Position numbers and translations under genes: made by a program. This document shows positions 41,063 through 53,599 of a DNA stretch of 64,000 nucleotides, piece by piece. This DNA is from Selaginella tamariscina (taxonomy: Eukaryota > Streptophyta > Lycopodiopsida > Selaginellales > Selaginellaceae). The stretch is from positions 1,873,501 through 1,937,500 of the forward strand of contig PUQB01000001.1 in NCBI GenBank assembly GCA_003024785.1, read 5' to 3'. Under the pieces are notes generated by a model. It ran no database searches. It had not been told where the DNA came from and saw only the letters and a program-made list of their open reading frames with translations. The first letter of the stretch is position 1. Each line of letters opens with the position of its first letter.

Positions 41063-41542
41063 TGTAGTAGTATATGCGTATTAATTTTACTGTATTAGTA
41101 TATCTAAACTCAATACTAGAGCGTTCTTTCACATTTCGAACTACAACATGTTCTATATTATCTTTAAAATGTGTGTGTGTGTGTTGTGTTGGTCTACCAC
41201 ACACACACAACACACAGAGGAATTAGGTTAAAAGAGATATATAATAAACAATATTACATTATACAACATATTAGAATTTATCATATTTTTTAATTTTTGA
41301 TTTAAATGTTACACTCAAAAAATTGAAAGGACAGATTTTACTTATTTAAATTCTAAATTGAATTTTTAATATACAATAAGCAATTTATTTTAAAACTTAA
41401 TATTGAAGGTAAAGCTTTAAATATAAATAAATTTTAAAATTGTATGTAGGATTGGTATTTTAAGAGGAATGAGGTCAGCAAGGAGTATAGTATTTTTTAT
41501 AATGTGTGCATATACATATATCTATCTAGCTAACTAGCTAGC

Positions 41543-41580
<38 letters not shown>

Positions 41581-42478
41581 CATCTCATTTATTGTATAAG
41601 CACACTGCATAACAGCTCTCTCTCTCTCGCGGTAAGTTTGTTTGTGTGTGAAGAATTAGACATATGTGGAGTAAGCGAATATATCTGTGGCCTTTATTCA
41701 TACTTTATGCTACATATTAGTATCTATAAACACAATATGTTGGGTCGTTCTCTTTATAATGTACACGCTCTACGTTTACATGTGTTTGTCGTCGCATGTA
41801 TACATATTCGTATACATGATAAACATAGTATAAACACACGTTCTCACGCACACACATACATGTATATATTAACAATTTATGTTTATAGGCTGATCTTCTT
41901 GAGTACAAACGTAAGAGGCTAGGGGAAGAGCCTATCTTGCTGACAGATGCTTTAAAGAATGCAGAAGATAGTAAGAAGTCCACTCCAGAGCTGGAATACA
42001 GACGTGTTATGTGTGAAGGAACATATAATGAAGGAAAATCCATTTTTCTTGGCCCTCGGATGAAAAATCTCTATGGTTCCAGTCAAAGGGGTTACTACAT
42101 CATCACTCCCCTTTATCCCATCTCAAGGTACATATCTTAATATGCATATATGTGTGCGTGTTGACGTGTATATGTGTGTTTATCTGTCTATGTATGGAAA
42201 CATGAGACGTTATAGTCTAAGGACTGTATGATAATTATAGTAGACAAAACATTGAGATTGTATACTGTTTGATTTTACTCAAATAACAAATAACTACTAG
42301 ATTTCAATAAGTATATCCTTGCACACACGTTTACAAACACAACAAACTACATACAACAGATGCATAATAAGCATATGCATAGTACACACATAAAAATAAG
42401 TTAAACCTCTTTGGTTTAAAGATTGCAGTGAGTATAAAACCGCATTTATTTACTTCCGTTATATTTACACCTTTCTCT

Positions 42479-42526
<48 letters not shown>

Positions 42527-44241
42527 ACACATAACACTCTCATGTATAGAACTAATGATAATGTTATAGTTCGTCGGATGTGCAGCCACCGGTGCTCGTG
42601 AACCGTGGATGGGTTCCCACAGCATGGAGAGAGGACTTCGAAAAAGGAATATTCACCCCCACTGTTATGGATGAGCGTTTTCAAAAGGATAAAATAAGAA
42701 CAGGCGCGTGGTGGAAAACTTGGTGGAAGGCAAAACCCTCTGTGGAGGTAATCTCTAATTATATTATATTAATTAGATAGTGTTATTATTATAATCTAAT
42801 ATTAAGGTCAAATATATTCACTATCTGTGTCTCTTTATGTATTGTGTGTGCGTGTATACATGCATGTATACACACAGACACACACACCGCTATATACATC
42901 GTGACATGTGAAGGATTAGGGCGTAAACCCTAGACCAAGCCAGTACTAGACTTGTGCACGTCAATTATCCATTAGCAATCTTAGGGATCACAAGTTGTCC
43001 GAACAACTGGTACCAAGCTTAAGAAGCTGGAAATACGTGCATTATGGGTGTATATATATACACCGTTTATATATACAACTCTCTGAAATATATATTAATA
43101 TTTCTTATTCTTATATGAATGGTTAACAAGATTACATTAACACAAAAGCATATGTATAACACATCGTTGTATATTTTGTAGCTACACGTGTACTCTCTCT
43201 CTAGTGGTGTCAAAATATGTGTTATGTGAAAGATATATGCATGTATACGCATCATGGTATTAAACACTCTTTGTTAACACTATCAGTCTCAGTGTGAATA
43301 AAACGCTTATCTGCACTTTGACATTGTATGTATATATAATATGTTCATGTGTATGTGTGTTAAACTATTAAATATACATGTGTGTACGTATGGCATTAAA
43401 AAAATTTTATTGACAGTACTGTGAATATATCACACATGGATGTATATGTGTACATATATTTTATATATGCTTTTTTACAGTTGTATTCTTTTATATTGTT
43501 TTTGGGTGCTAGATTGCTTCAGAATCCGAGGCAAATGGAGCCATCAAGGTGTGTGGAGTGGTGAGAACTGGTGAAAACCCAAATATGTTTGTTCCACTCA
43601 ACGAACCAGAACACGGCCAGTGGTTTTACATCGACATTCCTGGAATGCTTAAAGCTACAGGTGTGTGCATGGGTGTGTGTGTGTGAATGTGCGTGCGCTC
43701 GGGGAGACATCACAAGTATATAGTGAATAAATGTACATGGACTACACACACACACACACACGAACACGCACACACACACACAGAGTCTAATGTATATGCT
43801 ACAGCTCTTATATATAAGCACATCAGATATTATAAAAGATTATACATATATAGGATCCCTCTGTATTAAGCTTTAGAGATATATATAGCTTTAGTATTGG
43901 CGGTATGATATTACATACACATAGTACTTTAAATTCGTAACAAATCCGTACCCTGTAGGTGTATTTGTATTATCACAAAAGGCATTTTACATATATACCT
44001 TGGAAGTTTTTAAATTTACATATATACCCTGAAACTTCAAGTTAAAACTTCAAAAATTAAAATTCATGTTTAAAAATTTAATGAAATTTGATGATTAGTT
44101 TGTAATTCATGGTGTTTAACTCCAAAACAAAACGTATTAAACAAGTTTTAAATTTATGTTTGGGGAGTATATATGTAAATTTAAAATTTCCGCTATTTCG
44201 CTATAATCTATTATACAATATTTTACACATAATAAAGTTAC

Positions 44242-44294
<53 letters not shown>

Positions 44295-44893
44295 GTCTAT
44301 TTATGTCTTCTTATGCAGAGACTTCTAATGTAATATATATAACATCTCTTTTATCAGTTCATGTATGTGAGATTATATCATATTACACACACACACATGC
44401 ATGCATGCATGCATAATTAGTTGAACTTTTTATATAGGTTTACCAGAGAACATCCGTATATTGAGGCTGTTTCTGAGAGTCCACTTGATGAAGATAAAAT
44501 CACATTTCCAGTTCCCAAAGAGATTGAAGACTTCGTTAAAACATCGTTGATGCCAAATGATCATTTGACTTACGCTTTTACTTGGTAAGTTAATCTGCGT
44601 GTGTATTTATTTGTATGTATGTATGTTTATGTATATAACACTTTTTACATAAGCGGAAAATATCCATGCGTGCGCATATTGAGTTGTTATTATATATATA
44701 AAGTTTTAAAGTTTATTATACTATGGTGTATTCTTCTGTATATTAGGCTTAATCATATGTTTATATATATTATATAAATTGCATGTTATAAAGACGTCTG
44801 TTTTTCAGGTATACCTTGTCTGCAGCGACAACTTACATGGCTGTAAAGAGGGTTCAGGATAAACCGGTCTGGAAAATGAGAAAAATTCGTTAA
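40754..44893 (+). CDS. SURF1: SURF1, cytochrome c oxidase assembly factor
   Basis: Inner mitochondrial membrane protein needed for haem a insertion and assembly of complex IV. Exons: 40754-40865, 40927-41024, 41889-42127, 42570-42747, 43513-43660, 44438-44584, 44809-44893. The N-terminus MMLRKAIRRFAPATLRGVHR is Arg-rich, as expected of a mitochondrial presequence. The first membrane helix leads to TFGLGTWQIFRREWK. Next are LLEYKRKRLGEEPILL, YYIITPLYPIS, VLVNRGWVPTAW, CGVVRTGENPNMFVPLNEP, QWFYIDIPGM, DHLTYAFTWYTLSAATTYMAVK and the end MRKIR then TAA. In exon 2 (about 40973) and exon 6 (about 44460, between GLPEN and YIEAV) the conserved frame is off by one base. TTAGGGTTT sits directly before the ATG. 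Confidence 0.88.
44008..44187. repeat. Small inverted repeat in SURF1 intron
   Basis: TTTTAAATTTACATATATACC at 44008-44028 region is matched in reverse by GGAGTATATATGTAAATTT at about 44164-44182. The spacer is about 130 AT-rich bases with further partial complementarity. It may be a short foldback element. A long (AT)n run follows at 44255-44292. Confidence 0.55.
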
Positions 44894-44918
44894 TCTACAT
44901 ATTTATTAAAATAAACCT

Positions 44919-44960
<42 letters not shown>

Positions 44961-45253
44961 AATGTGTGTGTGGGTGTGGGTGTGTATGCGTGGCTTTTGT
45001 TTCCATGATCGTGTTAACATGACGAGTTTCCATGTGACGTGAGCACGGAAGTCATGGAATGAATCTTCGAAGGGACTCAAGGTGATTGCCTGTTATATTC
45101 ATATATGAAGAATATATGTACTATACATTAACGCATGCATGAACGTGTTATATTTTATATTCCACGTGATAAAAAATATTAATTAACATATAGGTTACGT
45201 AACTGATGTTTCAGGGTTTTCTGAAGATCCAAGAAGGGAAAAACACAGAGGAC
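44894..45253. other. Spacer between SURF1 and second fucosyltransferase
   Basis: Contains a (CT)n(AC)n(GT)n compound microsatellite at 44921-44983. No coding exon is seen. A segment at 45210-45253 continues open upstream of the fucosyltransferase ATG but has no recognisable similarity. Confidence 0.45.
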
Positions 45254-45865
45254 ATGATGAAATTTAGCAAGACAGCTTTGGATCTGAGCATAAACAGGGT
45301 GGTATTTATACTGGGATTTCTTGGATTAGCACTAATTATCACCAATGTTATACGAAAATTCGATATCCTCTATACAGTGGAGTGAGATTTATACATGGAA
45401 AAAGAACACAGACGATCTCCAAACAGGTAACACGCATGCACGCATGCACACGCACCAGGTTAATAGCTTATACATCTGTAGGTGGTTTAGTGGACCAGGC
45501 GTGTTTAAGCAGGAGTTTACAGCACGGATACAGAGGAAGTGAGGCTCCAAGTTATTCGGGCGCTCTCCTACAAACGTGGGATAGGTACATTGCTATGCAC
45601 AAGTCCTGTGTGAAGGATACCGTAGTGAACTGGACAAGGATTCTGGAATCTTCTTCTTCCGGTGGGTCTTGTAAGTACTTGGTATACGTGGAGACGGGGA
45701 AGGACTTGGGAACAGGATACTGTCTCTTGCTTCAGCACTGGTGTATGCTCTTCTTACGGACAGGGTCCTTCTTATAGACTCGAGGAAGGAACTGTGTAAG
45801 CTTATGTGTGAGCCCTTCAAGGGTTCTTCGTGGCTTCTTCCTTCTGATTTCCCTTATGGTATGTG

Positions 45866-45900
<35 letters not shown>

Positions 45901-46650
45901 TGATTGAAGTTTCCACATATGCCTAGTTTCTCATATATATGAATATATAATGTTTATGTGCGTGGGGAGTCTTATACTATAGTGACCAGTACAAAAGAAG
46001 AAACTTAGAAGTTTAATTATTTGTTTACACATTCTAAGCAGACAACACTTTATATATATATAACCATGCTCACGAATGTAATAAGATGCCAGAAGTCTTA
46101 GACTGCTTTTTTAACTAGGATGCACCCATCTCTTTCTCTCTCTCTCTTACAAGTTAATATCAATAGGTCTACACGTGTACGCCCATTCTCTATATACACA
46201 TATCATTCTAGCTCTCATTTGAACATTCCCATACATAACGGAAAGCTTAAATAGATGTATATATGTATAGAAATATGCCTACGTGTGTGTGTGTGTGTGT
46301 GTGTGTGATTTATATAATTGTCAAATTTTCAGGTATTGTAGATAAAGCTCCAGATTTGGGGAAAGCCATAGAGCAGAAGTTTAATCAAACTCCCGTAATT
46401 CATTTAAGGCTTGCTCACATCGAAAGCCACACCGATCAGCTCTTTTTCTGCGACGAATATCAGCAAAAGTTTAATCAAGTCCCAGTTCTAGCATGGAGCA
46501 GCAACCAATACTTTGTTACAAACTTCTTTCGGGTGAGTATATACATGTATATACATACGCATATGCAGTACTCCGTTACAAACTTCTTCAAGAACATGTA
46601 CACATCTTTCTGTTAGTGTATATTTATGTATATAGTATATTCGAGGCACG

Positions 46651-46730
46651 TAACTATGGATACAGCAATACACATAGATCTGCATATATGTGTATATGCA
46701 GATCTATGTGTATTGCTGTATCCATAGTTA
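46651..46730. repeat. Perfect 38-bp inverted repeat with 4-base loop
   Basis: Positions 46651-46688 are exactly complementary to 46693-46730, around a TGTG loop. The arms begin TAACTATGGATACAGCAATA and continue through CACATAGATC to TGCATATA. Pairing stops sharply at both outer ends. It lies in an intron of the second fucosyltransferase. It could form an 80-nt RNA or DNA hairpin. Confidence 0.95.
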
Positions 46731-47429
46731 AAAGCTTTGTCTAGGACATTTGTAGCTAGATGTACACGTATGTACATAACTTTTTGTACTGTGCATATGC
46801 TTATATACATGTACAAACTTCTTCAGGCAAACAGATTATATACATAACCTATATAGAAGTTATTTAAGTTATATATAGTAACTTCTTATATTCGGTGTGA
46901 GTAATATATTTCTATTTACATGTATACACTTGCATACACACACACACAGACTTATGGTAATGTGTAGGTGCCATCCCTGTGGAGAAAACTGATAGTTCTT
47001 TTTCCCACACGACTGAACATCTTTGCACAATTGACTTCAACTCGCTCTTTCTCCTGCAAACGAGGTGTGGACATTGATATCCAGGTACTACACCAGCTAC
47101 TTATCATGCTCAAACAGCCTCGTTGGCGTCCAGATACGCCCACATGGCCGTGCAAACCTGGCCGAGTTCGATCCCTCTGTGTACCAAATAGTCTTAAACT
47201 GCCTCACAACACACGGGCTGATACCGAGGTTTTCAAATGTTGATCAGGAGCGGTTTAGCTTAAGACAAACTAAACACAGGGTGAAGGTTTCGGTATTCGT
47301 TGCCTCACTGCAAGGGAAGTATTACCAGACATTCCGCAATGAGTTCTTGAGGAATTTGACCAACGAACTTGCGAATTTCTATGTGCTTTCGAGTGAGGGT
47401 GGAGAGTCGCATAGCCATCACCAGGTGTG

Positions 47430-47603
47430 TGCGTGTGTGTGTTTTATCTGTATATATCTCTCTTAAAATCTGTATGTATAGTGTAGATATACATGTGTAT
47501 TTGTGTAAACGTATTTAAGTGTGTTCATATGGAATCTATGCATAACAACATTGTCGTGTGTATATGTATCTTTATATTGTGTATGCAGAGGTGAACCAGA
47601 ATC

Positions 47604-47637
<34 letters not shown>

Positions 47638-47985
47638 TATATATATATAATGAAACTAAAGATGGCTATATAGGTATGTACGTGTTTGATACAGGCAAGT
47701 CTTGCACTGGCTGAAATATGTTGCTTATCTGTATATATCTCTATCTCTTAATATACATGTGTATGTTTGTGTAAACGTACGTGTGTAATATATCTTTATT
47801 TGTGTACATATCTATACTGTATAAATGCAAGTATGCATATGGATTCTGAGTGAGTCACCACTCTCCTGAACATAATGTATATATATGTATATATATATAT
47901 AATCAACTAAAGATGGCTATATATGTATGTATGTATATATATACATATGTACTTATATAGAACGTGTTTGATACAGGCAAGTCTT
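47430..47985 (+). repeat. Tandem duplication copying an acceptor and exon start
   Basis: Two units of roughly 285 bases lie in the last intron of the second fucosyltransferase. Both contain CTGTATATATCTCT, ATACATGTGTAT, TTTGTGTAAACGTA, AACTAAAGATGGCTATATA and GTGTTTGATACAGGCAAG. The first unit therefore holds a truncated copy (47684-47718) of the last exon's acceptor and first 25 or so bases, diverging after GCTGAAAT. Confidence 0.8.
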
Positions 47986-48307
47986 GCACTGGCTGAAATG
48001 TGGCTACTGAGCTTCAGCAACCACATAGTAACAAGCGAATATTCTACATTTGGTTATATTGCTAATGCAGCTGCAAATAAGAGGCCTTGGTTACTGAAGA
48101 TTAGGGGGACTCCACTTAATGTGAGCGATAATATTTGCTATTTGGGACAGTCTACTGAGCCTTGTACACATTTCCCACAAGGATTTAAGTGCGGGAATTA
48201 TAGTCAGGAACATGCGGACTGGATTAAAGCTCATATTGCTGAGTGTCAAGATCAACGGTGGGGATTGCAACTTCTTAATTAATATTGTGATTTTTTTTAT
48301 TTAGCAA

Positions 48308-48458
48308 TGTGAGAGCTCGGAATATAGAAATGTGTATTCAGAAACCCTAACTTATATACAAGAGCGAGTGGTCCAGATTGAATTCAATCCGACGACTATT
48401 AAAATTTACTATGCTAATAATAGTATGTGTACATGCAGTCGTACACGTGGATCTTACA
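48308..48458 (-). repeat. 3' LTR of element A
   Basis: 151 bases, TG..CA termini. It matches the right LTR throughout except for substitutions and a missing 10-base block corresponding to ATCCATTAGT-like sequence near 53000. Confidence 0.9.
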
Positions 48459-48561
48459 TCATCCCCTCCTCTCGAAAGGTGTAAGTTGATTAGGGTTCTC
48501 TTGTAGATGGGCCTAGATCTAGAGGAACATCAGGAAGAGGCACTGGTGGATCTATAGGTGG

Positions 48562-51500
48562 CACAACTTATTCCCATTGCACAAAATGCTTCAACCGTTG
48601 TACATGTACAATCTCCGAAGGATCGGGTTGAACGTCGTGCCGAACCTCATAAACCTGTGGCCCTACTTGCCATAACACTCGATATGGTCCTTTCCACTGA
48701 GGAAAAAGACTCTTAGCTAAACCACATACCGTAAGCTTGGGAAAACGAACCAACACCAGTTCATCAACCTTGTACTCCGCATGAGGACGATGATGCGAGT
48801 TGTAGCATTGTTGTTGTCCTACTTGTACGCGGCCCAAGTGTTCTGCTGACTCCGCACGAACCAATGGAAGAATGCTCGTCAGATACCGATCCCACGACCT
48901 AGCATCAGCAGCTCGTGGTAACCGAGAAGGCAAACCCAACTCCGTTGGCAACAGGGTCATGATCATACAAAAGCTTATATGGGGAAGTACCAATGGAACT
49001 TTGAACTCCAGTGACATAAGCATATAGAGAGACGGCAAATAACCATCCCAATCTGAATGTTGAAAGTTCACATACTTCGCGATCATCCCCTTGAAGGTTC
49101 TGACGAGCCGTTCCACTAAACCATCTGTCTGAGGATGATAAGCACTTGTGAAAGTGTGGCGTATCCCTAATCGAGATGTCAAAACATGAAATGCCTCAGC
49201 CATAAATGCGGGACCATTATCCGAGAGAATTCGCTCCGGACAAGAATGCTGAAACACACCCGATTCAGGAGAAACTGACCAACAGCAGAAGCAGTCGCAC
49301 TAGCAAGAGCACCAACTTCTACCCAACGAGTTAGGTAATCAGAAGCAATAATAACGTACTCGTTACCAGCCGTTGACTGCGAAAAGGTCCCATCAAATCA
49401 AATGCCACCAATTCAAACGGACGAGAAACTGCAATTGACTCCAACCGTCCTTCTGAAGCACATGGGGGAGTATTGCGAGCTTGGCACCACACACAGCTAC
49501 GCACATACCGAATCACATCTCCTCGCAACTCCGGCCAATAGAAAGATCTGCGCAGCTTCTCCATCACCCGACGATGTCCCATGTGCCAGCCAAGAATAGG
49601 AGAGTCATGGTAAGCATGGAGGAAGCATGGAATGAAGATTGAAGGCACCACCAACCGCAAAGGATCATCTGGATCAGTCCCCACAAAATAAAGAAGGTCA
49701 TCCTGAAGGTGATACTGTGAATGTAAATGCCTGAAAGGCAAGTCATCAGCAAGTGATGCAGGATTCTCAAACCCATCACGAAGCCTTCGAATCCATGGCT
49801 CAACCTTTTGAGCTTCCCGAATCTCATCCAAAGACGGCAAATCTAACTCTGCATTCTGCGGACACTGAATGTCAAGCACAGCAACTGCTGATGGTACGGA
49901 ATCTTTGTCCAAAAAGTCCACTGAGGCTGGAACAACTGGTTCCTCTGGGGCAACAGAAGAGAGAGAAGGTGGAAGAGGAGCCCGAGAAAGAGCATCAGCA
50001 TCAGCCATGGAACTTCCTGGGCGATGAACAACTTCAAAGTCATAAATTTGAAGTTTCAAGGCCCACCGAGCAGTACGCCCAATCAAATTCTTCCGCTTCA
50101 ACAACGAAGTGACTGCTGCATGATCGCCTTCCAATAACGTCCGAACCATGCAAGTAGGCATGGAGCTTCTCAAAACCCCAAACTGCTGCTAGACACTCCT
50201 TTTCAGTCGTGGAGTAATTCACCTCTGCTGGCTGCAATGTACGGCTGATGTACGCAATGGGATGTCGTTGGCCAGGAACACTCGTACTCTCCTGCATCAA
50301 TACACCCCAAGGCCGATGTCAGAAGCATCTACACGCAAGATGAAAGGACGGGTGTAATCCGGGTACGCCAAAACTGAAGGAGTCGTCAACAACTCTTTGA
50401 GATCTGCAAATGCATGCTTGCAATCCTTAGACCAAACAAAAAAGTCATTGACGATTTCAACAACGCGCGCAATGGTGCAGTACGATCTGAAAGATGATCC
50501 ACAAAATGACCCAGATATTGTACCTTGCCAAGAAAGCGTTGCACATCATTCACACACTTTGGAGTAGGGAACTTCAAAACTGCAACTAGTTTGTCAGGAT
50601 CGACTTGCAAACCTTCACATGAAATGCGATAACCCAGATAAGTGGTGTCCTTTGATCCAAACACACTTAGATGGCTTCAACTTCAAACCAACTTCCCGCA
50701 ATCGATCCAAAACCTTACGTACATCACCGACATGCTCCTCCCACGTTCCATCCGAATGAATCAAAACATCATCGATGAAATCGGCAGTCACCTCCGGCAT
50801 GTCGCAAAGAACCTTGTCCATCATACGCTGGAAAGTTGCTGGAGCATTGCTCAAACCGAAAGGCATCACCAGGAACTCGTACAGGCCAAATGGTGTCCGA
50901 AAAGCAGTCTTGGGAATGTCCATGTCAGCCATCGGAACTTGCCAATATCCAGATGCAAGATCTAACTTGGTGAATCAACGCTCCGCCCCAGTTGATCCAA
51001 AAGGTCTGCAGTATGAGGAAGTGGGTACACATCTGAGACGGTTACCTCATTTAACGGCGATAGTCAATGCAGAATCGAACACTCCCATCAGGCTTCGTCA
51101 CAAGGTGAGGTTCGCACGCCCAAGGACTTCGAGACTTCCGATAACACCTTCTCCAACATCTCTTTGACATTCGCTCGTAAGATCTTGAGCTCCTTTGGTG
51201 ATCGACGCCGAACAGGTACCTTGATTGGCCTAGCTTCTCCAGTTGGAATAGGTGGCTTGTCGCAATCTTGGCCCCAATGACAAGTCGAAGTTGAAAAGAT
51301 CAGCATACTCCTTCTTGAGTTGATCAACAACTAACACGACGATCATCTGATGGATCCAAAAGAAAGGAAGAGCATGAAGGGAAAATGGTTGGAAATAGGG
51401 GTGAGACAAAAGTAGAAGCAGAGGTGGAAGCAGATGGACGAAGTGGAATAGAAGTAAGAGGAATGGAAGAAAGACGAGGGAGAGTCAAACAAGGGGAGAC

Positions 51501-51900
51501 TTTTCAAAGTCACACTTGGCATGATTGCGAGTTAACCAATCCATACCAAGAATAAGGTGAAAAGCTTGACTCGGCACCACGCAAAGATTGAAGCTCAAGC
51601 TCACAATCATACACGAACAACAATGTCCACTTCATCCCGAACAAGCATGAGTATGTCCGTTGCCGTAACAGAATGAAGACTGGTTCTACCGCACGACGCA
51701 AATGAAGGCTGCAACGTGTAGCAACAGATTGAGAAACAGAGGACAAACTCGAACCTGTATCCACCAACACTGAAAGGAAAACGGGACGAGCGTGTGATTA
51801 AACGAGCTTGAAAAGTGAAAACCGGATGATTTGGTGCCGAGTGAACCCCTTGATGATACTCCCGAAAGAAAGATGGAGGGGTCACTAATTTATTCGCACG
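48562..51900 (-). pseudogene. pol remnants of element A
   Basis: Protease active site MLVDTGSS at about 51770. Reverse transcriptase has KTAFRTPFGLYEFLVMPFGL and the catalytic FIDDVLIHS (aspartate pair) at about 50930-50770, then TTYLGYRISCEGLQVDP. The RNase H region includes [19 protein letters not shown]. The integrase zinc-binding part has WPELRGDVIRYVRSCVWCQA (49450 area). The integrase core has PERILSDNGPAF and YHPQTDGLVERLVRTFKG, and the C-terminal part WKGPYRVL ends at about 48568 with VQRLKHFVQWE. No chromodomain is apparent. Multiple frame shifts and stops separate these blocks. Confidence 0.88.
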
Positions 51901-52069
51901 AGGACCCTCCTCTACTCGTGCGATTCGTCGTTTCCCGGAAGATCCACTGCATCACAACCTTCCATGCAGCAGCACCAACCGGACGTTGTTGACGCCATGG
52001 CCTCCATCCTGGAAATGGGGGACGCCAATCGGGAAACCGTTGACAGCGCCGTACGTGTGTCCAACCTCA

Positions 52070-52945
52070 TCACATGCCCAACAACGAACTACACGTCCAC
52101 GGGCCCACCTTGTGCTGGTACACGAGCGGCAACAGCCTCAACCTCCATAGAGCAGGTCCATCCCCAACATGGAGTGGAACAAGAGCACGTGAAGGCGCAA
52201 GTGGGAGAGGTGACGACTCATATCGTTGTGCCAGCCTCAAAGCATCGTCAAGAGTCACTGGAGCTAGTGCATGCACAAGCCCCACAAGGTCTTGACGAAG
52301 TGCTAGCCACAACATACCTAACTTGATGCGTTCCGACATGTTAGGTTCTGCACGCAGCAAAAGGCTTCAAAAACGAACACCAAATGCATCGACTCAGATG
52401 GCTCCTGACGAATACGATGCAACTGCTGAAAAGCATCATCACAATCGTCCGTATGCCCAAATGCGTTTGAAGATCTCTGGAAGAATATTCCAATCTCCAC
52501 GAGTTGCAACGTCCAGACCATTGTACCACTGCAACGCCGTCCCTTGAAGACAAGTAGGAAACTCGCGCAAACACTAGCACCGTCCCACGAATGATATGTG
52601 GCAACCACAATGAAGTGGTCAAACCAATGGTACACATCATCTCCAGGATTTCTGCGAAAGAAATCCGGTCGGACACGGGGTTTGCAACATGAGTAGGAGG
52701 AGTACCCTGGACTATGAATGCTGCCATCAACTAAGAATGATTGTTCAGTTGCACACGCATGGCATCCAACAATTGCATGAGTAACTGCTCCACATACAAG
52801 GGATTTGCCTGTTGTGGATTCATGGACAAAGAAGAGACAAAATCCACAAGAAAGAATAGATCTAGACAATGGAAAAGCTAGACCTAAAAGACAAAGAAAA
52901 AAGACACAAATCCGAGCACTCCGTAGGGACAATTAAAGGTGCCCC
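52070..52945 (-). pseudogene. gag remnant of element A
   Basis: Recognised from resemblance to the gag of element B: DDVYHWFDHF at about 52645, then a frame-shifted capsid-like region, then IKLGMLWLALRQDLVGLVHA (about 52340) and DALRLAQRYE. No complete frame remains. Confidence 0.75.
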
Positions 52946-52958
52946 TCACCTCCACCAA
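52938..52958 (-). other. Putative primer-binding site of element A
   Basis: Read on the minus strand immediately after the 5' LTR: TTGGTGGAGGTGAGGGGCAC. The TGG matches the CCA end of a tRNA. Element B has the same TTGGTGGAG start. I cannot name the tRNA. Confidence 0.6.
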
Positions 52959-53119
52959 TGTGAGAGCTCGGAATATAGAAATGTGTATATCCATTAGTTC
53001 AGAAACCCTAACTTATATACAAGAGCGAGTGGTCCAAATTGAATCCAATCCGACGGCTATCAAAATCCACTACGCTAATAATAGTATGTGTACATGCAGC
53101 CGTACACGTGAATCTTACA
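52959..53119 (-). repeat. 5' LTR of element A
   Basis: 161 bases, TGTGAGAGC..ATCTTACA in plus-strand orientation, followed by GCAA. Close to the left LTR apart from the 10-base indel and scattered substitutions. Confidence 0.9.
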
Positions 53120-53599
53120 GCAAGAAAAATTTTTCTTTTAAACTTTGACCCGATATAGAGTTTTATTTAATAAGATCAATACAAAAATGTATATTTACAA
53201 TTTCACCTATAAAATATATCAGTCTATATGTTTATATTGACCATTTATTATATAGTTTGGTTCATACATATAGGCAATAATAATATATAACAAATAACCA
53301 CATTACAACATAATGATAATTTATTAATCATTGTTTTAATATTTTAAAATTTTACATACTTAAAAAATAAATGTTCATAAATTGTTAAACACATGTAAGT
53401 GTTAATCCACATGTTAAACAGCTTAAAAAACTGGAATAGCATGAGGGTGTATTTATTTATATATTTTTATTTTACATAAATATATAGATACACGTAAATT
53501 TCGAGTTTCTTGGACATGAGTTTCTCCTTTATAAATAAAAAATATTTGATGGTTCTTGTACAATTAAATTAAATAAATATATAATATAACTTTATATAT
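53120..53599. other. AT-rich spacer between the two retroelements
   Basis: 480 bases of very AT-rich DNA without coding signal. It starts with the GCAA target duplication and ends in TTATATAT before element B. It is likely the original intergenic DNA downstream of the fucosyltransferase. Confidence 0.55.

Larger units (their letters stand above)
45254..48282 (+). pseudogene. FUT: Second GT37 fucosyltransferase, frame-broken
   Basis: Paralogue of the 11.5-14.1 kb gene with the same exon plan: a signal-anchor region at 45254 (MMKFSKTALDL, hydrophobic VVFILGFLGLALII), 45482-45858, 46333-46532, 46968-47424 and 47977-48282. Conserved pieces are CKYLVYVETG, ILSLASALVYALLTDRVLL, CEPFKGSSWLLPSDFPYG, HLRLAHIESHTDQLFFCDEY, NSLVGVQIRPHGR, FVASLQGKYYQTF and EYSTFGYIA, ending WGLQLLN then TAA. 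Breaks: TGA at 45383-45385 between anchor and stem; one base missing at about 45694 in the GDP-binding GxGLGNR region; one base extra at about 47045. An additional mini-intron at 45427-45481 is absent from the paralogue. Late exons are otherwise well conserved, so decay is recent or some breaks are consensus errors. A retroelement begins 26 bases past the stop. Confidence 0.8.
48308..53119 (-). mobile_element. Ty3/gypsy LTR retrotransposon A (decayed)
   Basis: 4.8 kb element read on the minus strand, gag-protease-RT-RNase H-integrase, which is the Ty3/gypsy order. Its LTRs start TGTGAGA and end TCTTACA, and are unusually short (161 and 151 bases). GCAA flanks both outer ends, a likely 4-base target-site duplication. 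The 5' LTR on the coding strand is the right one. A TGG-initiated primer-binding-like site lies just inside it, and a purine-rich tract (GAGAGGAGGGGATGA on the minus strand) lies just inside the left LTR. Frames are interrupted many times, so it is not autonomous. It sits 26 bases past the second fucosyltransferase stop. Confidence 0.9.

Noticed and set aside
41520-41580. CTAGCTA/GATAGATA palindromic patch as a regulatory or origin-like element
   Set aside because: Best explained as a tetranucleotide microsatellite in a SURF1 intron next to a GA repeat.
42900-43020. GC-richer patch in a SURF1 intron (GTCCGAACAACTGGTACC) as a retroelement fragment or tRNA primer site
   Set aside because: No flanking LTR, coding remnant or repeat partner in the window; too little to support a call.
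49753-50112. Plus-strand frames inside the retroelements
   Set aside because: They are antisense shadows of pol; recognisable RT, RNase H and integrase motifs are all on the minus strand.
52318-52932. Long minus-strand frame in element A starting MSLRSARICVF as a novel protein
   Set aside because: It is the shadow of the decayed gag region; gag-like residues appear in the overlapping frame.
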